Shown here piece after piece: positions 28,588 to 38,219 of a DNA stretch of 64,000 bases (positions within the stretch are counted from its first letter, which is position 1; every line of letters begins with the position of its first letter). The translations under genes and the position numbers were made by a program. The stretch is from Pseudoduganella plicata (lineage in GTDB: Bacteria > Pseudomonadota > Gammaproteobacteria > Burkholderiales > Burkholderiaceae_D), in the NCBI RefSeq assembly GCF_004421005.1, contig NZ_CP038026.1, positions 1,178,001 through 1,242,000 on the forward strand. The letters are read 5' to 3'. The notes beneath the pieces were generated by a model. That model ran no database searches. It worked only from the letters and a program-made list of their open reading frames with translations, and was not told where the DNA came from.

Positions 28588-30495
28588 TCAGGCTTTGTTG
28601 GCGACGTCCTGCTGGAGTCGCTCGACCAGGGCGTCGATCGACATTACGCCGAGATCGACATTGCCCCGAGCACGCACAGCCACGGTATTGGCATCCCGCT
28701 CCTTGTCGCCAATCACCAGAATATATGGCAACTTTTGGACGGAATGTTCGCGTATTTTATACGTGATCTTCTCGTTGCGCAAATCAGCCGTGACGCGGAA
28801 CCCCAGCTTGCGCAGCTTTGCCGCCAGATCGGTGGCGTACTCGGCCTGGCCTTCCGAGATATTCAGGATGGCAACCTGCACCGGCGCCAGCCACATCGGC
28901 AGCGCGCCAGCGTAGTTTTCGATCAGGATGCCGATGAAACGCTCCATCGAACCGACGATCGCGCGGTGCAGCATGACAGGCACCTTGCGGCTGTTGTCCT
29001 CGGCCACATACTCGGCGCCCAGGCGTTCGGGCATGAAGAAGTCGACCTGCATCGTGCCGACCTGCCATGGGCGGCCCAGCGAATCCTTCAGATGGTACTC
29101 GATCTTCGGACCGTAGAACGCGCCCTCGCCCGGCAGCTCCGTCCACGTCACGCCGCAGGCGCGCAGACCCTGGCGCAGCGCTTCTTCGGCGTTGTTCCAG
29201 ACGTCGTCCGTGCCGATGCGGTTATCGGGACGCAGCGCCAGCTTCACTTCGATATTGGTGAAGTCGAAGTCCTCGTACACCTCCATCGCCTGGCGGTGGA
29301 AGGCGACCACTTCCGGCTCGATCTGCTCGTTGGTGCAGAAGATGTGGCCGTCGTCCTGCGTGAAACCGCGCACGCGCATGATGCCGTGCAGCGCGCCGGA
29401 CGGCTCGTTGCGGTGGCACTGGCCGAATTCGCCGTAGCGCAGCGGCAGGTCGCGGTACGAGCGCATGCCGGAATTGAAGATCTGCACGTGGCCCGGGCAG
29501 TTCATCGGCTTCAGGGCATACGAACGGTTTTCCGACTCCGTCACGAACATGTTTTCGCGGTAGTTGTCCCAGTGACCCGTTTTGCCCCACAGGCTGGCAT
29601 CGAGAATCTGCGGCGCCTTGACTTCCTGGTAGCCATTGTCCTGGTATTTCTTGCGCATGTACTGTTCGACCTGCTGCCAGATGGTCCAGCCTTTCGGGTG
29701 CCAGAACACCAGGCCCGGCGCCTCGTCCTGGAAGTGGAAGAAGTCCAGCTGCTTGCCCAGTTTGCGGTGGTCGCGCTTTTCCGCCTCCTCCAGCATGTGC
29801 AGGTACTGCTCCTGGTCTTCCTTCCTGGCCCAGGCCGTGCCGTAGACACGCTGCAGCATCTCGTTCTTCGAGTCGCCGCGCCAGTAGGCGCCGGCCAGCT
29901 TCATCAGCTTGAATACTTTCAGCTTACCCGTCGACGGCACGTGCGGGCCGCGGCACAGGTCGGTGAACTTCCCTTCGCTGTACAGCGACACGTCCTCGCC
30001 CGCAGGAATCGAGCCGATGATCTCGGCTTTATAGGCTTCGCCGATCGACTTGAAGTACGCCACCGCTTCGTCGCGCGGCATGACCTTGCGCGTGACCGGC
30101 TCGTCCTTCTTCGCCAGTTCGGCCATCTTCTTTTCGATGGCGACCAGGTCGTCCGGCGTGAACGGGCGCTTGTACGAGAAATCGTAGTAGAAGCCGTTTT
30201 CGATCGTCGGGCCGATCGTCACCTGCGCGTCCGGGAACAGCTCCTTGACGGCGTAGGCCAGCAGGTGGGCGGCGGAGTGGCGGATGACGTCCAGGCCTTC
30301 GGGGTCCTTGTCGGTCACGATGGCCACATCGGCATCCCGTTCGATCAGGAACGACGTGTCGACGACCTTGCCGTCGACCTTGCCGGCCAGGGCAGCCTTG
30401 GCCAGGCTGTTGCTGATATTCGATGCCACCTGCGCCACGGTGACGGGCGCGTCAAACTGGCGCACGGATCCATCGGGAAGTCGGACTGATACCAT
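28588..30495 (-). CDS. thrS: Threonine-tRNA ligase
   Basis: 635 residues from the ATG at 30495 (GGAG six bases upstream); an adjacent ATG at 30498 is possible, and the frame further upstream is not part of the enzyme. Domains: TGS (about 1-62), editing domain with [18 protein letters not shown] and the C-H pair in RGPHVPST (zinc-type histidine motifs), class II catalytic core with motif 2 ([21 protein letters not shown]) and the zinc cysteine in MNCPGH, and the anticodon-binding domain. It charges tRNA-Thr and is the first gene of the thrS-infC block. Confidence 0.98.
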   Translation of the reverse strand: MVSVRLPDGSVRQFDAPVTVAQVASNISNSLAKAALAGKVDGKVVDTSFLIERDADVAIVTDKDPEGLDVIRHSAAHLLAYAVKELFPDAQVTIGPTIENGFYYDFSYKRPFTPDDLVAIEKKMAELAKKDEPVTRKVMPRDEAVAYFKSIGEAYKAEIIGSIPAGEDVSLYSEGKFTDLCRGPHVPSTGKLKVFKLMKLAGAYWRGDSKNEMLQRVYGTAWARKEDQEQYLHMLEEAEKRDHRKLGKQLDFFHFQDEAPGLVFWHPKGWTIWQQVEQYMRKKYQDNGYQEVKAPQILDASLWGKTGHWDNYRENMFVTESENRSYALKPMNCPGHVQIFNSGMRSYRDLPLRYGEFGQCHRNEPSGALHGIMRVRGFTQDDGHIFCTNEQIEPEVVAFHRQAMEVYEDFDFTNIEVKLALRPDNRIGTDDVWNNAEEALRQGLRACGVTWTELPGEGAFYGPKIEYHLKDSLGRPWQVGTMQVDFFMPERLGAEYVAEDNSRKVPVMLHRAIVGSMERFIGILIENYAGALPMWLAPVQVAILNISEGQAEYATDLAAKLRKLGFRVTADLRNEKITYKIREHSVQKLPYILVIGDKERDANTVAVRARGNVDLGVMSIDALVERLQQDVANKA

Positions 30496-30569
30496 CATGA
30501 TCTCCAATCGGCACGGGGCCGGATAACTGCTGCTGAAATAGGGAAATGCGGAAAAAGCGGACGAAAAAA

Positions 30570-30592
30570 AACGCGGACTAGCCGCGTTTTTC
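30570..30592 (-). terminator. Rho-independent terminator after tRNA-Val
   Basis: A 7-bp perfect stem AACGCGG/CCGCGTT with a five-base loop. On the minus strand it is followed by a run of eight T, so it ends transcription from the tRNA-Val genes before thrS. The plus strand also has five T, so it could work both ways. Confidence 0.8.
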
Positions 30593-30733
30593 TTCAAATT
30601 GAAAAGCCAAAGAAAGCCGGTCGACTAGCGTCACTCACCAAACCCGGGGTCGTAGTTCGCGGTGTCATAACCGGTGTGCCTTTCTCGCTCTTACAAGATG
30701 AGAGCGCCGCATGATGCGACGCTTCAGGAATTC

Positions 30734-30810
30734 TGGTGGGCGGTGAGGAATTCGAATCCCCGACCCCTTGGATGTCGACCAAGTATTCTAACCAGCTGAA
30801 CTAACCGCCC
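30734..30810 (-). tRNA. tRNA-Val (GAC), copy 1
   Basis: 77 bases including an encoded CCA end. On the minus strand: acceptor GGGCGGT/ACCGCCC, D-stem GTTC/GAAT, anticodon stem CTTGG/CCAAG, loop TCGACAT with anticodon GAC, five-base variable loop, T-arm with TTCGAAT. Valine is the reading of GAC, and a tRNA-Val upstream of thrS is usual in betaproteobacteria. Base 33 in this fold is C instead of the near-universal U. Confidence 0.9.
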
Positions 30811-30900
30811 GGAGGCCCGGAGCAGCGATACTACGCGACTTGCGTCACACAACAACACTACCCCGAACTTTACTACTACTTTTACTACAACTGCATGTTC

Positions 30901-30977
30901 TGGTGGGCGGTGAGGAATTCGAATCCCCGACCCCTTGGATGTCGACCAAGTATTCTAACCAGCTGAACTAACCGCCC
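30901..30977 (-). tRNA. tRNA-Val (GAC), copy 2
   Basis: Base-for-base identical to copy 1 over all 77 positions, 90 bases upstream of it on the same strand. The spacer between the copies is unrelated AT-rich sequence, so the two are probably cotranscribed and processed. It shares the C33 anomaly. Confidence 0.9.
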
Positions 30978-31089
30978 GATGCCCAGCATTATAGGGAGAC
31001 GTCCGAGGAAAAACAAGGGCCAACCTGAAATACTTGTCAGGTGCTCACGGGACGGGCACCACGAAGCCCATGCTATATTCGTCGTCTCC

Positions 31090-31554
31090 ATGAAACGAAC
31101 TCTTCCTCCCCACGGCTTGCCGGCGCTGTTGCTTGCGGCCCTACTCCTCTGCGGCAGTGCCGCCGCCGAACCGGGCACGGCCGACGAGGCGCGCGCCATG
31201 GTCGACAAGGCCGCCATGCTGATGCGCGAGCTGGGCCCCGAGCGGGCGATGGCCGAGATCAGCAATCCCTTCGGCGCCTTCAACTACCGCGACCTGTACG
31301 TGACCGTCTACAGCCTGCGCGGACGCATCCTGGCCCACGGCACGCAGCCGCAACTGATCGGTCGCGATGCATGGAACTGGCGCGATGCCGACGATCATTA
31401 CTATATTCGTGAGATCATCACGCGTGCGCAGCGGAACGAGACGGGTCCCGTACACTACACCCGCCTCCATCCGGGCACCCAGCAGCTGCGCGTGAAGGCA
31501 ACGTGGTTCCGCCTGGTCGACCGCCACGTCATCGCCTGCGGCGCGTATAAATAA
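31090..31554 (+). CDS. Secreted single-Cache domain protein
   Basis: 154 residues from the ATG at 31090 (MKRTLPPHGLPALLLAALL); upstream in-frame sequence overlaps the tRNA region and is rejected. The signal peptide ends near GSAAAEPG. The remainder is a small Cache (sCache_2-type) sensor fold: DEARAMVDKAAMLMRELG, NYRDLYVTVYSLRGRILAHG, IGRDAWNWRDADDHYYIREI. Stand-alone Cache proteins bind small carboxylates or amines in the periplasm. It precedes the CDF exporter by 18 bases, so the two may be cotranscribed. Confidence 0.82.
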   Translation: MKRTLPPHGLPALLLAALLLCGSAAAEPGTADEARAMVDKAAMLMRELGPERAMAEISNPFGAFNYRDLYVTVYSLRGRILAHGTQPQLIGRDAWNWRDADDHYYIREIITRAQRNETGPVHYTRLHPGTQQLRVKATWFRLVDRHVIACGAYK

Positions 31555-31572
31555 ACCTTTTCAGCAGTAACC

Positions 31573-32490
31573 ATGAACGCACCAAGCCATCTGCACGCCC
31601 ATCTGAAGGGCGATGCCAAGTACCGCCACCAACGGCCCGACCGCAGCCTGTCGATCCTGGCCTGGGCGCTGGGGCTGACGTTGCTGTTTGCCGGCGTCGA
31701 AGTCGCCGCCGGCTTTGCCTCCAATTCTCTGGCGCTCATTTCCGACGCCGGGCACATGGTCACCGATGCCGCCTCGCTCGGACTGGCACTGTTTGCCCAG
31801 CTGATCGCACGCCGGCCGCCGTCGCCACGCTATTCGTTCGGCTTCGGCCGCGCCGAAGCGCTGGCCGCCTTCGTCAACGGACTGGTGATGCTGATGGTCG
31901 TCGGCTGGATCGTGTTCGAGGCCGTGCACCGCTTCGCGCAGCCGCAGGCGGTCGCCGGCGGCACCGTCTTCATCGTCGCCGCCATCGGCCTGTGCGTGAA
32001 CATCGCGGTGGCGTGGGTGCTGTCGAAGGACCGCGACAGCTTGAACACGCGCGCCGCGCTGGTGCACGTGCTGGGCGACATGCTGGGGTCCGTGGCCGCG
32101 CTGATCGCCGGCGCCGTCATCTACTACACGGGCTGGATGCGGATCGACCCGCTGCTGTCGCTGGTCGTCTCGCTGCTGCTGCTCAAGTCCACCTACGGCA
32201 TCCTGCGCGAGTCCGGCCACCACCTGATGGAAGGCGTCCCCGAACACATCGACTACATGCAGCTGGGCGCCGATCTGGAAGACGTGGACGGGGTCGTTTC
32301 CGTGCACGACCTGCACGTGTGGGACATGGCGCCGGGCGAGCCCGCGCTGATCGGGCACGTGGAAGTGAGCGAGCTGGAGCATTGGCCGCGCGTGCTGAAG
32401 GCGGTGCGCGCCATGCTGCTGGCAAAGCACGGGATCGACCACGTGACGTTGCAGGCGGAGGTGGCCGGGCGGCAGGGCCGCGCCGGCTGA
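31573..32490 (+). CDS. Cation diffusion facilitator (Zn/Co/Cd efflux)
   Basis: 305 residues of the CzcD/ZitB-type CDF family in the inner membrane. Six membrane helices are followed by a cytoplasmic domain of about 90 residues. Metal-site residues are visible in ALISDAGHMVTDAASLG (helix 2) and ALVHVLGDMLGSV (helix 5). The N-terminus has a His cluster (HLHAHLKGDAKYRHQ) that could bind metal. It exports divalent metal against protons. The specific metal cannot be read with certainty. Confidence 0.93.
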   Translation: MNAPSHLHAHLKGDAKYRHQRPDRSLSILAWALGLTLLFAGVEVAAGFASNSLALISDAGHMVTDAASLGLALFAQLIARRPPSPRYSFGFGRAEALAAFVNGLVMLMVVGWIVFEAVHRFAQPQAVAGGTVFIVAAIGLCVNIAVAWVLSKDRDSLNTRAALVHVLGDMLGSVAALIAGAVIYYTGWMRIDPLLSLVVSLLLLKSTYGILRESGHHLMEGVPEHIDYMQLGADLEDVDGVVSVHDLHVWDMAPGEPALIGHVEVSELEHWPRVLKAVRAMLLAKHGIDHVTLQAEVAGRQGRAG

Positions 32491-32501
32491 GCACCACCCC
32501 G

Positions 32502-35500
32502 TCAGGCACCTTGCCGCGCTCCCAGAGCGTCGGCGAAGTCGGGCCGCAGCGCCACGATGCGGTCGATGTCGTCCGCGTCCAGCCCGGCCCCGAACGCGTT
32601 GTGCGCCAGGTGGCGTCCCAGCCGCCGATAGCTCTCGAACTGGTCTTCGCCGTAGAACTGGTCGCCCGTGGATTCATGCGGGAACGACGGATGCGTCGCG
32701 TGGTACTGCCACAGCGACGCGTCGCGCACGGCGTCCGTCAGCGACGCCTTGATGTAGACCAGCACGCCCTCTTCCGCGTCCACGCCGGGCCGCAGTGCCG
32801 GATAGAAGATCCGGCCCACGGCGCAGTGGGCCTTGCTCATGTCGCTGTCCGGGAGTGGCCGCAGCGGCGCCGTATCGAGGTCGATACGGGTATCGAAATC
32901 CACCTGCACGAGCCGCAGCAAGGTGCCCAGCGCGCCAAAGCGCCGCTCGGGGTCGCACTCCGCGTCGACGACGACAATGAGCTTGCAGCGCCGCCGTATC
33001 AGCTCGTATGCCCCCAGGTTGTCGAAGTGCCCGCCGTCGGAGATCATCAGGTATTTCGAGCGCTCGTCCGCCGTGCCGAACAGCTCCTTGACGAGGTACA
33101 GAAGACTGAACCACGGCCCCAGCGACGTATTCGAACGGCGCGGGTTGGCGCACCAGCGCCCCAGCCGGGCATTGAACATCGTCATCATGAACGCCACCGA
33201 CGGTGCCGTATGAAATCCCTGGTTCGGGCTGGCCGCCGCCCCGGACGTGGCCATTGCCTCGCCCAGGCTCATGCCGCCGTTGTCGTAGCAGCCGTGCGCG
33301 CGAAACCCGATGGCGCCATTGCCGTTGATGGGCGAGCCGCTGCCGATGGCATACGGGGTGACCGTGAACGAGGCGCCGTGGCGCGTGTGCAGCGACAGGT
33401 CTTTCGAGCCGCCCAGGTTGACCGTGCAGTTAATCAGGTGCAGCGGCCCGCGCCGGCTGGCCAGGTCCGTCACCGGCAGGTCGTCGTCGTCGTCGAACTG
33501 GGTGAACTCCTGCGGGCTGCGACCGGTGCGTGAGGCGCCCAGGTAGCAGCGCACCAGCCGGCTGCGGTAGAACGCCTGCAGGCTGAATTCGTTGACGTCG
33601 ATGCGCCAGCCCAGCACCAGCAACAGCAGCAGCACAGCGCCCAGCGCCAGCCGGACCACCGCGGGATCGGGCTTCGCCGTATTTTCCAGGAAGGCGCGCC
33701 AGCAGTCGTGCGGCTGGCACTGGGCCAGCTCCGCGGCACTTGCCAGCGTGCCGCCGCCCACCTTGACCAGCACGAAGTTGATGGCCATCGCGACGCCCAG
33801 CAGCAGGCCGACGATAAAGACGGTCGGCGCCACCTTGGCAACGACTTCCAGCCCGATCGACATGGCGGTCGGCTCGCGCGAACGGATTTTGCTATCGCCC
33901 TTGGTCGCGCCGGAGTTTGCGGCCAGCAGGCCGGCTACCGTGGTGCCGATCCATCCCATGACCGGCACGAACTTCTGCCAGGATTCGAGGTTCGCCAGCC
34001 ACGGCACGAACGTGGGCCCGTAGATGGCGGACATCGCCACCACGTTCCAGCCGATGGCATAGATCCACAGCCAGGCGGCCAGGCGGCTCCACCACTCGCG
34101 CATGCCTTCCAGCGACGCGCGTCCCAGGATGCCGATCATCAAGGTCACCGTGGAGGCGAATGCCGACAGGACCAGCGGTGGCCCCCAGATGAAGGCGTGC
34201 CACGCGCCCGCCGTCGGGTGGAAGGTATTCATCAGCACGACAATGCCGGCAAAACTGGCGTGCAACAGCACGATGCACAGCACCGAACAGACGCCGATCA
34301 GAAAGAGGTTGAAGGCGAAGCGCGGCAGCCGCAGCCGCGTCTTGGTGCCGGCCCAGCGCTTGAACGAACAGCAAGCCAGGACCAGCACGGCGGCGAAGGC
34401 AAACGACAGCGGGAACGGCCAGAACCCGAGACCGGCGAGGAACACGTCGCCGAACGCCAGCGGCGGCGCCCGGTGCTTCAGCGCGGCGCTCCACAGGACG
34501 GCGGAGAACCCGACGCTGGTAAACAGCAGGGGCAGCACGACCAGCAGCTGCACCTTCCCCTGGCCGAAGTCGGGCCAGAAATTGACGGCGCTCTCCCTGC
34601 CCGCCAGCGTGTGCGCGCAGGCCACGCCGCCGACAAACGCCAGCGCGCCGCCCATGATCAGCATGGCGATGGGCACCGCAGGCGCGCCCAGCCGCACCAC
34701 CGCTCCAGAGTGCACGCCCACCGGCAACGCCTTGGGAAACGGCTGGAAATCGAAAACCTGCCACAGGTACCACCCCAGCAGCGCGCAGCCGACGGTCAGC
34801 ATGCCGCAAATGCCGAGGGCGACCTGCAATTGCTTGCGCTCGGCGCCCGCACTACCGGGCGGCGGCGGATGCGCCCTGCGCCGCTGGTGCAACTGGTTGG
34901 CGGCGATACACAGAACCGCGAAGACAAACAGGGCAACCGACGCCCAGCGCCAGCGCTCGTGCTCCGGCCAGCTCATGAACCAGTCCTTGGCCAGGTGCGG
35001 CAGCAGCAGGGCCACCACGATGCCGCAGACGACCGTCAGCTGCACCAGGAAGGCGTTGCGCGCCCAGACGGTCAGCATCGTCCACGTGTCGGCACTGAAC
35101 ATCCCCAGCCGGGGCGACAGATAGTTCGAATATTTGCTGAGGTAGGCGATCGACTTGTCCCAGCGCGCGACATTGTTCCGTTCCGCACCCAGCCAGCCCG
35201 GATGGCGATGGCAGTGCGCACTCAACCAGCCCATGATGTAGCCACCGCCGGACACCGAGGACAGGTAATCGAACCGCCCCAGCAGCTTCAGGTCGCGCAG
35301 CGCCTCCAGCACTCCCAGTCCCAGCGTGGCGCTGCGGATGCCGCCACCGGAAAACGCCAGGCCGGCGCTGGCGGCATCGGGCGGCACATTGGCCTGCCTG
35401 CGCCAGTCGTCGATGTGCTGCGACTCCGGGTCCTGCGCCCGGATCTCCTGCGCCGGCCCGGCGTCCGGCTTGCCGTCCAACCGCGCTTGCGGCTTCAGTA

Positions 35501-35510
35501 CAGCGCTCAT
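32502..35510 (-). CDS. Patatin-like phospholipase with polytopic membrane insertion
   Basis: 1002 residues from the ATG at 35510, which has GGGGAGG six bases upstream. The N-terminal patatin half has the oxyanion loop GGGIRS at 55-60 and nucleophile Ser87 in SVSGGG, a variant of GxSxG with Ser in place of the first Gly. About 12 hydrophobic helices follow (residues about 135-680). The second catalytic half is C-terminal, with the dyad Asp in SDGGHFDNLGAYELI near 822. The active site is thus split by a large membrane domain. It should be a membrane-bound lipid hydrolase. The substrate and physiological role are unknown. Confidence 0.85.
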   Translation of the reverse strand: MSAVLKPQARLDGKPDAGPAQEIRAQDPESQHIDDWRRQANVPPDAASAGLAFSGGGIRSATLGLGVLEALRDLKLLGRFDYLSSVSGGGYIMGWLSAHCHRHPGWLGAERNNVARWDKSIAYLSKYSNYLSPRLGMFSADTWTMLTVWARNAFLVQLTVVCGIVVALLLPHLAKDWFMSWPEHERWRWASVALFVFAVLCIAANQLHQRRRAHPPPPGSAGAERKQLQVALGICGMLTVGCALLGWYLWQVFDFQPFPKALPVGVHSGAVVRLGAPAVPIAMLIMGGALAFVGGVACAHTLAGRESAVNFWPDFGQGKVQLLVVLPLLFTSVGFSAVLWSAALKHRAPPLAFGDVFLAGLGFWPFPLSFAFAAVLVLACCSFKRWAGTKTRLRLPRFAFNLFLIGVCSVLCIVLLHASFAGIVVLMNTFHPTAGAWHAFIWGPPLVLSAFASTVTLMIGILGRASLEGMREWWSRLAAWLWIYAIGWNVVAMSAIYGPTFVPWLANLESWQKFVPVMGWIGTTVAGLLAANSGATKGDSKIRSREPTAMSIGLEVVAKVAPTVFIVGLLLGVAMAINFVLVKVGGGTLASAAELAQCQPHDCWRAFLENTAKPDPAVVRLALGAVLLLLLVLGWRIDVNEFSLQAFYRSRLVRCYLGASRTGRSPQEFTQFDDDDDLPVTDLASRRGPLHLINCTVNLGGSKDLSLHTRHGASFTVTPYAIGSGSPINGNGAIGFRAHGCYDNGGMSLGEAMATSGAAASPNQGFHTAPSVAFMMTMFNARLGRWCANPRRSNTSLGPWFSLLYLVKELFGTADERSKYLMISDGGHFDNLGAYELIRRRCKLIVVVDAECDPERRFGALGTLLRLVQVDFDTRIDLDTAPLRPLPDSDMSKAHCAVGRIFYPALRPGVDAEEGVLVYIKASLTDAVRDASLWQYHATHPSFPHESTGDQFYGEDQFESYRRLGRHLAHNAFGAGLDADDIDRIVALRPDFADALGARQGA

Positions 35511-35564
35511 GGCCACCTCCCCGTGGATGCGTTCCACAGCGTAGTCCCATGGCGACGCCGGTGG

Positions 35565-35590
35565 TGTCACCAATTGTCACGGATTGTCAC
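35565..35590. promoter_or_regulatory. Three TGTCAC direct repeats at 10-bp spacing
   Basis: TGTCAC occurs at 35565, 35575 and 35585, one per helical turn, 55-80 bases upstream of the patatin start. Direct hexamers at this period resemble OmpR-type response regulator boxes. The regulator is not identifiable. Confidence 0.5.
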
Positions 35591-36009
35591 CTGTTGTTTT
35601 TCCGCTATCGCGCAGCAAGCGATGTGCTCGCGAACGCAACCCCAGCGTCGCCGCGATTGCCGATGCGTGGTCGCCCATCCGTTCCGCTATCTGTGATGGA
35701 CGGCAGGATCGGCGTCGCGAGGTCAAGCCCTTACGCGGTGGCGAGCCTGGCGCCGACACCGCTGGCTCGCCGACCGCCTTTCTTTGACGGCGGTTTCCAC
35801 TTACGTAGTTCTGGGCAAACTAAATCAACCATTCGGTATTTCAGGCCGGGGTTCTCTTCAAGATACTGGTGACATCAAGGCGGTGCAGCCGCCGATCGTG
35901 CCCAGGACATATGTGCACGGATGACGACTTGCGGGAATGCCTGGGCGGGTGCACGTACCGGCCTGCAACCTCGCTTTATTACGACAGTTCAATCCGGGAG
36001 GAGCCAGCC
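35591..36009. other. Gene-free spacer between patatin and ester cyclase
   Basis: About 420 bases without a credible gene; open frames on both strands are short and lack ribosome binding sites. Moderately AT-rich around 35800-35860. It should hold the promoters of the two divergent flanking genes. Confidence 0.4.
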
Positions 36010-36528
36010 ATGACCGCTGCGATCGATAGTTCAGACACCGACCCCGTGCGCATTCCCGGCGCCACCGGCAGCATCGCTGCGAATGAAAAACTCGCGCAAT
36101 GCTGGTATCGGGCTTTCGACGAGGGAGATGCAGCCCTGCTTGAGGCCATCCTCGCCAGCGGGTGGGTCGACATACCGGCACCGCCAGGCACACCGCCCGG
36201 GGCAGCCGGAGCTGTCCGGACGATGAAGGCCCTGCGGGAAGCATTCCCTGATTTTCGCATTACGGTCAAGGACATACTCCACGACGGCAACAGGGTCGTT
36301 GTGCGTTCGGCGATGAGCGGGACCCAGTGCGGAACTTTCCTTGGAATGCAGGCCTCGGGGAAGACGCTCGAGATTCAGGCAATCGACATCCACGACATCC
36401 GCGCCGGGCGAATCTTCCGAACCTGGCACAGCGAAGACTGGATGAACGGCCTGCGTCAGCTGGGCTTTTTCACCGCGGAGCACGCAGCAACGAGAAACCC
36501 CGAGAAGTCTTCATCCCGCCCCGGATAG
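36010..36528 (+). CDS. SnoaL-like ester cyclase family protein
   Basis: 172 residues from the ATG at 36010, which follows GGGAGGAG. The small alpha+beta barrel typical of SnoaL/NTF2-like proteins is visible: NEKLAQCWYRAFDEGDAALLEAIL, MKALREAFPDFRITVKDILHDGNRVVVRSAMSGTQ and a histidine-rich strand IDIHDIRAGRIFRTWHSEDW. In polyketide biosynthesis such proteins cyclise intermediates; in stand-alone settings like this the function is usually unknown. The isochorismatase-type gene follows after 190 bases on the same strand. Confidence 0.8.
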   Translation: MTAAIDSSDTDPVRIPGATGSIAANEKLAQCWYRAFDEGDAALLEAILASGWVDIPAPPGTPPGAAGAVRTMKALREAFPDFRITVKDILHDGNRVVVRSAMSGTQCGTFLGMQASGKTLEIQAIDIHDIRAGRIFRTWHSEDWMNGLRQLGFFTAEHAATRNPEKSSSRPG

Positions 36529-36719
36529 CCTGTCCTGACCCGCAGGTCTTGCACGCCTGAGCAACGCAATGGAAACCGTCCGAAATCGAGGACGCGGTCG
36601 CCACGCCCTCATTCCGGAACAGGGCGGCGCATCGGAATCACCATCATCGTCGACGCTGGCCTGCTTTCGTATCCGGCAGATCCGCCGATCGCAACCCTGA
36701 CCACCCATTGGAGATATCC

Positions 36720-37376
36720 ATGTCCCAGCAAGTCAATCCTAAAGCCGGCCTCGACGCACTGCTCACGCCCACCAACTGTGCACTGATTCTGATCGACCAC
36801 CAGCCGTTCCAGTTTGCCGGCCTGCGCAGCCATGACTCCCAGACGGTTGTCAACAACGTCGTCGCACTGGCGAAATCGGCCAGGCTGTTCAATGTTCCGA
36901 CGCTGCTGACCACGGTGGTGGAGGAACGGGGCGGTTATCTGGTGAAGGCGCTTCAAGACGTCTTCCCGGAGCAAAAGCCGATCAACCGTACCACCATCAA
37001 TACCTGGGAAGACCCGAACGTGACGGGCTGGGTGAAGGAAACCGGCAGAAAGAAGATCGTCATTGCCGCGCTGTGGACCGAAATCTGCCTGGCAATGCCA
37101 ACCATCCAGGCGCTGGGCGAAGGCTACGAGGTGTTCATCGTGACCGACGCGTCCGGCGGCGTTACCCTGGAAGCACATGAAATGGCGGTCCTGCGGATGG
37201 TCAATGCCGGTGCGGTACCGATCACCTGGACCGTTTTTGCATCCGAACTGCAGCGCGACTGGGCGCGCGAGGAAACAGTGCCGGCCCTGGCGCAGATGAT
37301 GTTCGAGCACATGGGAAATGTCGGCACCAGTCTGGCTTGGGAACTGCAGTTGCTGGGGTCGGGCAAGCCGCGCTGA
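36720..37376 (+). CDS. Isochorismatase-family cysteine hydrolase (YcaC-like)
   Basis: 218 residues from the ATG at 36720, with GGAG seven bases upstream; the ATG at 36708 overlaps that site. The family triad is visible as Asp in LILIDHQPFQ, a Lys in GRKKIVIAALWT and Cys in TEICLAMPTIQAL. It is closer to YcaC than to true isochorismatases. It should hydrolyse an amide or vinyl-ether-type small molecule in the cytoplasm, substrate unknown. It may be cotranscribed with the ester cyclase. Confidence 0.88.
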   Translation: MSQQVNPKAGLDALLTPTNCALILIDHQPFQFAGLRSHDSQTVVNNVVALAKSARLFNVPTLLTTVVEERGGYLVKALQDVFPEQKPINRTTINTWEDPNVTGWVKETGRKKIVIAALWTEICLAMPTIQALGEGYEVFIVTDASGGVTLEAHEMAVLRMVNAGAVPITWTVFASELQRDWAREETVPALAQMMFEHMGNVGTSLAWELQLLGSGKPR

Positions 37377-37641
37377 GCAGGCGTCTGCCGTGGCACGGTC
37401 GGCGTGCGCGATTCCCGGATCTCGCAGGCCGGGTGGCGTTGACCGCCTTACTGCTGCGCGGTCCGGCGCTCCAGGCGCGCAATGCAGGCCTTTGCTTTTC
37501 CGCGCCGCCCCGCCAGTGTGCGACGAATTGCCACGAGTCGCCAGCGGACTGGGATAGGGGGAAGCGCCTGGCACAGCCATCTTCGCCGCCACAGGCCTGC
37601 CGATACGCAAGCTGTGGCGGCGCCGGTGAAGAAGTCTCCGG

Positions 37642-38208
37642 TCACGAACGCTGCGCGGTGTCGCTGGCGCGGCGCCGCGCCAGCGCGCCGATAGCCGCCA
37701 AGCCGCCCAGCAGCATCAGTCCGGCCGAGGGTTCCGGCACGGCGCTGATACTGATGCCGCCCTGGCCGCCGGCCGTGATGCTGAACGCCCCCGCATCCTG
37801 GTCGAAGTAACCGGTCACAACATAGGTGTAGTGCTTGCCGGGCTCCAGGAACGTCTGCATGGCCGAGAAATTGTATCCATCGGTATCGAACGACATCAGG
37901 TTCTTGCGCGCGTGTTCCGGATCGAACGGGCCGGCGTAAAGGAACGTGACGCACCCGAAATCGCAGCTCGTCATGAGCGAATTCTCCCAGTTGAATTCGT
38001 TCGGGCCGGCGCTCGTCACGATGTCGAAGGCCCGGTAGGCCATGCCCGTCAGCCATGGATAAGGATCCTCGCCGACATCGCCCGGCCGGATGAACGTGGG
38101 ACCGCCGGTAGTGTCGCCGGCTACCGTCACGATGGCAGCGGCGGCGTGCTGGACGAAACCGGCCGACAGCAACGCGGCGGCAATCATATTGCGGAGCATG
38201 TTTTTCAT
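37642..38208 (-). CDS. PEP-CTERM sorting domain protein, copy A
   Basis: 188 residues. The signal peptide is MKNMLRNMIAAALLSAGF... ending near AAA. The body is a small beta-sandwich resembling the pre-peptidase C-terminal (PPC) fold (YTYVVTGYFDQDAGAFSITAGG). The C-terminus has the sorting signal VPEPSAGLMLLGGLAAIGALARRR: PEP motif, one membrane helix, basic tail. Such proteins are exported and processed by exosortase, often together with exopolysaccharide. It is a paralogue of the next gene upstream; both begin the mature protein with a GDTTGGPT motif. Confidence 0.9.
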   Translation of the reverse strand: MKNMLRNMIAAALLSAGFVQHAAAAIVTVAGDTTGGPTFIRPGDVGEDPYPWLTGMAYRAFDIVTSAGPNEFNWENSLMTSCDFGCVTFLYAGPFDPEHARKNLMSFDTDGYNFSAMQTFLEPGKHYTYVVTGYFDQDAGAFSITAGGQGGISISAVPEPSAGLMLLGGLAAIGALARRRASDTAQRS

Positions 38209-38219
38209 TGGTTCCCCCG

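Noticed and set aside
28435-30489. 684-codon open frame on the plus strand
   Set aside because: Antisense to thrS.
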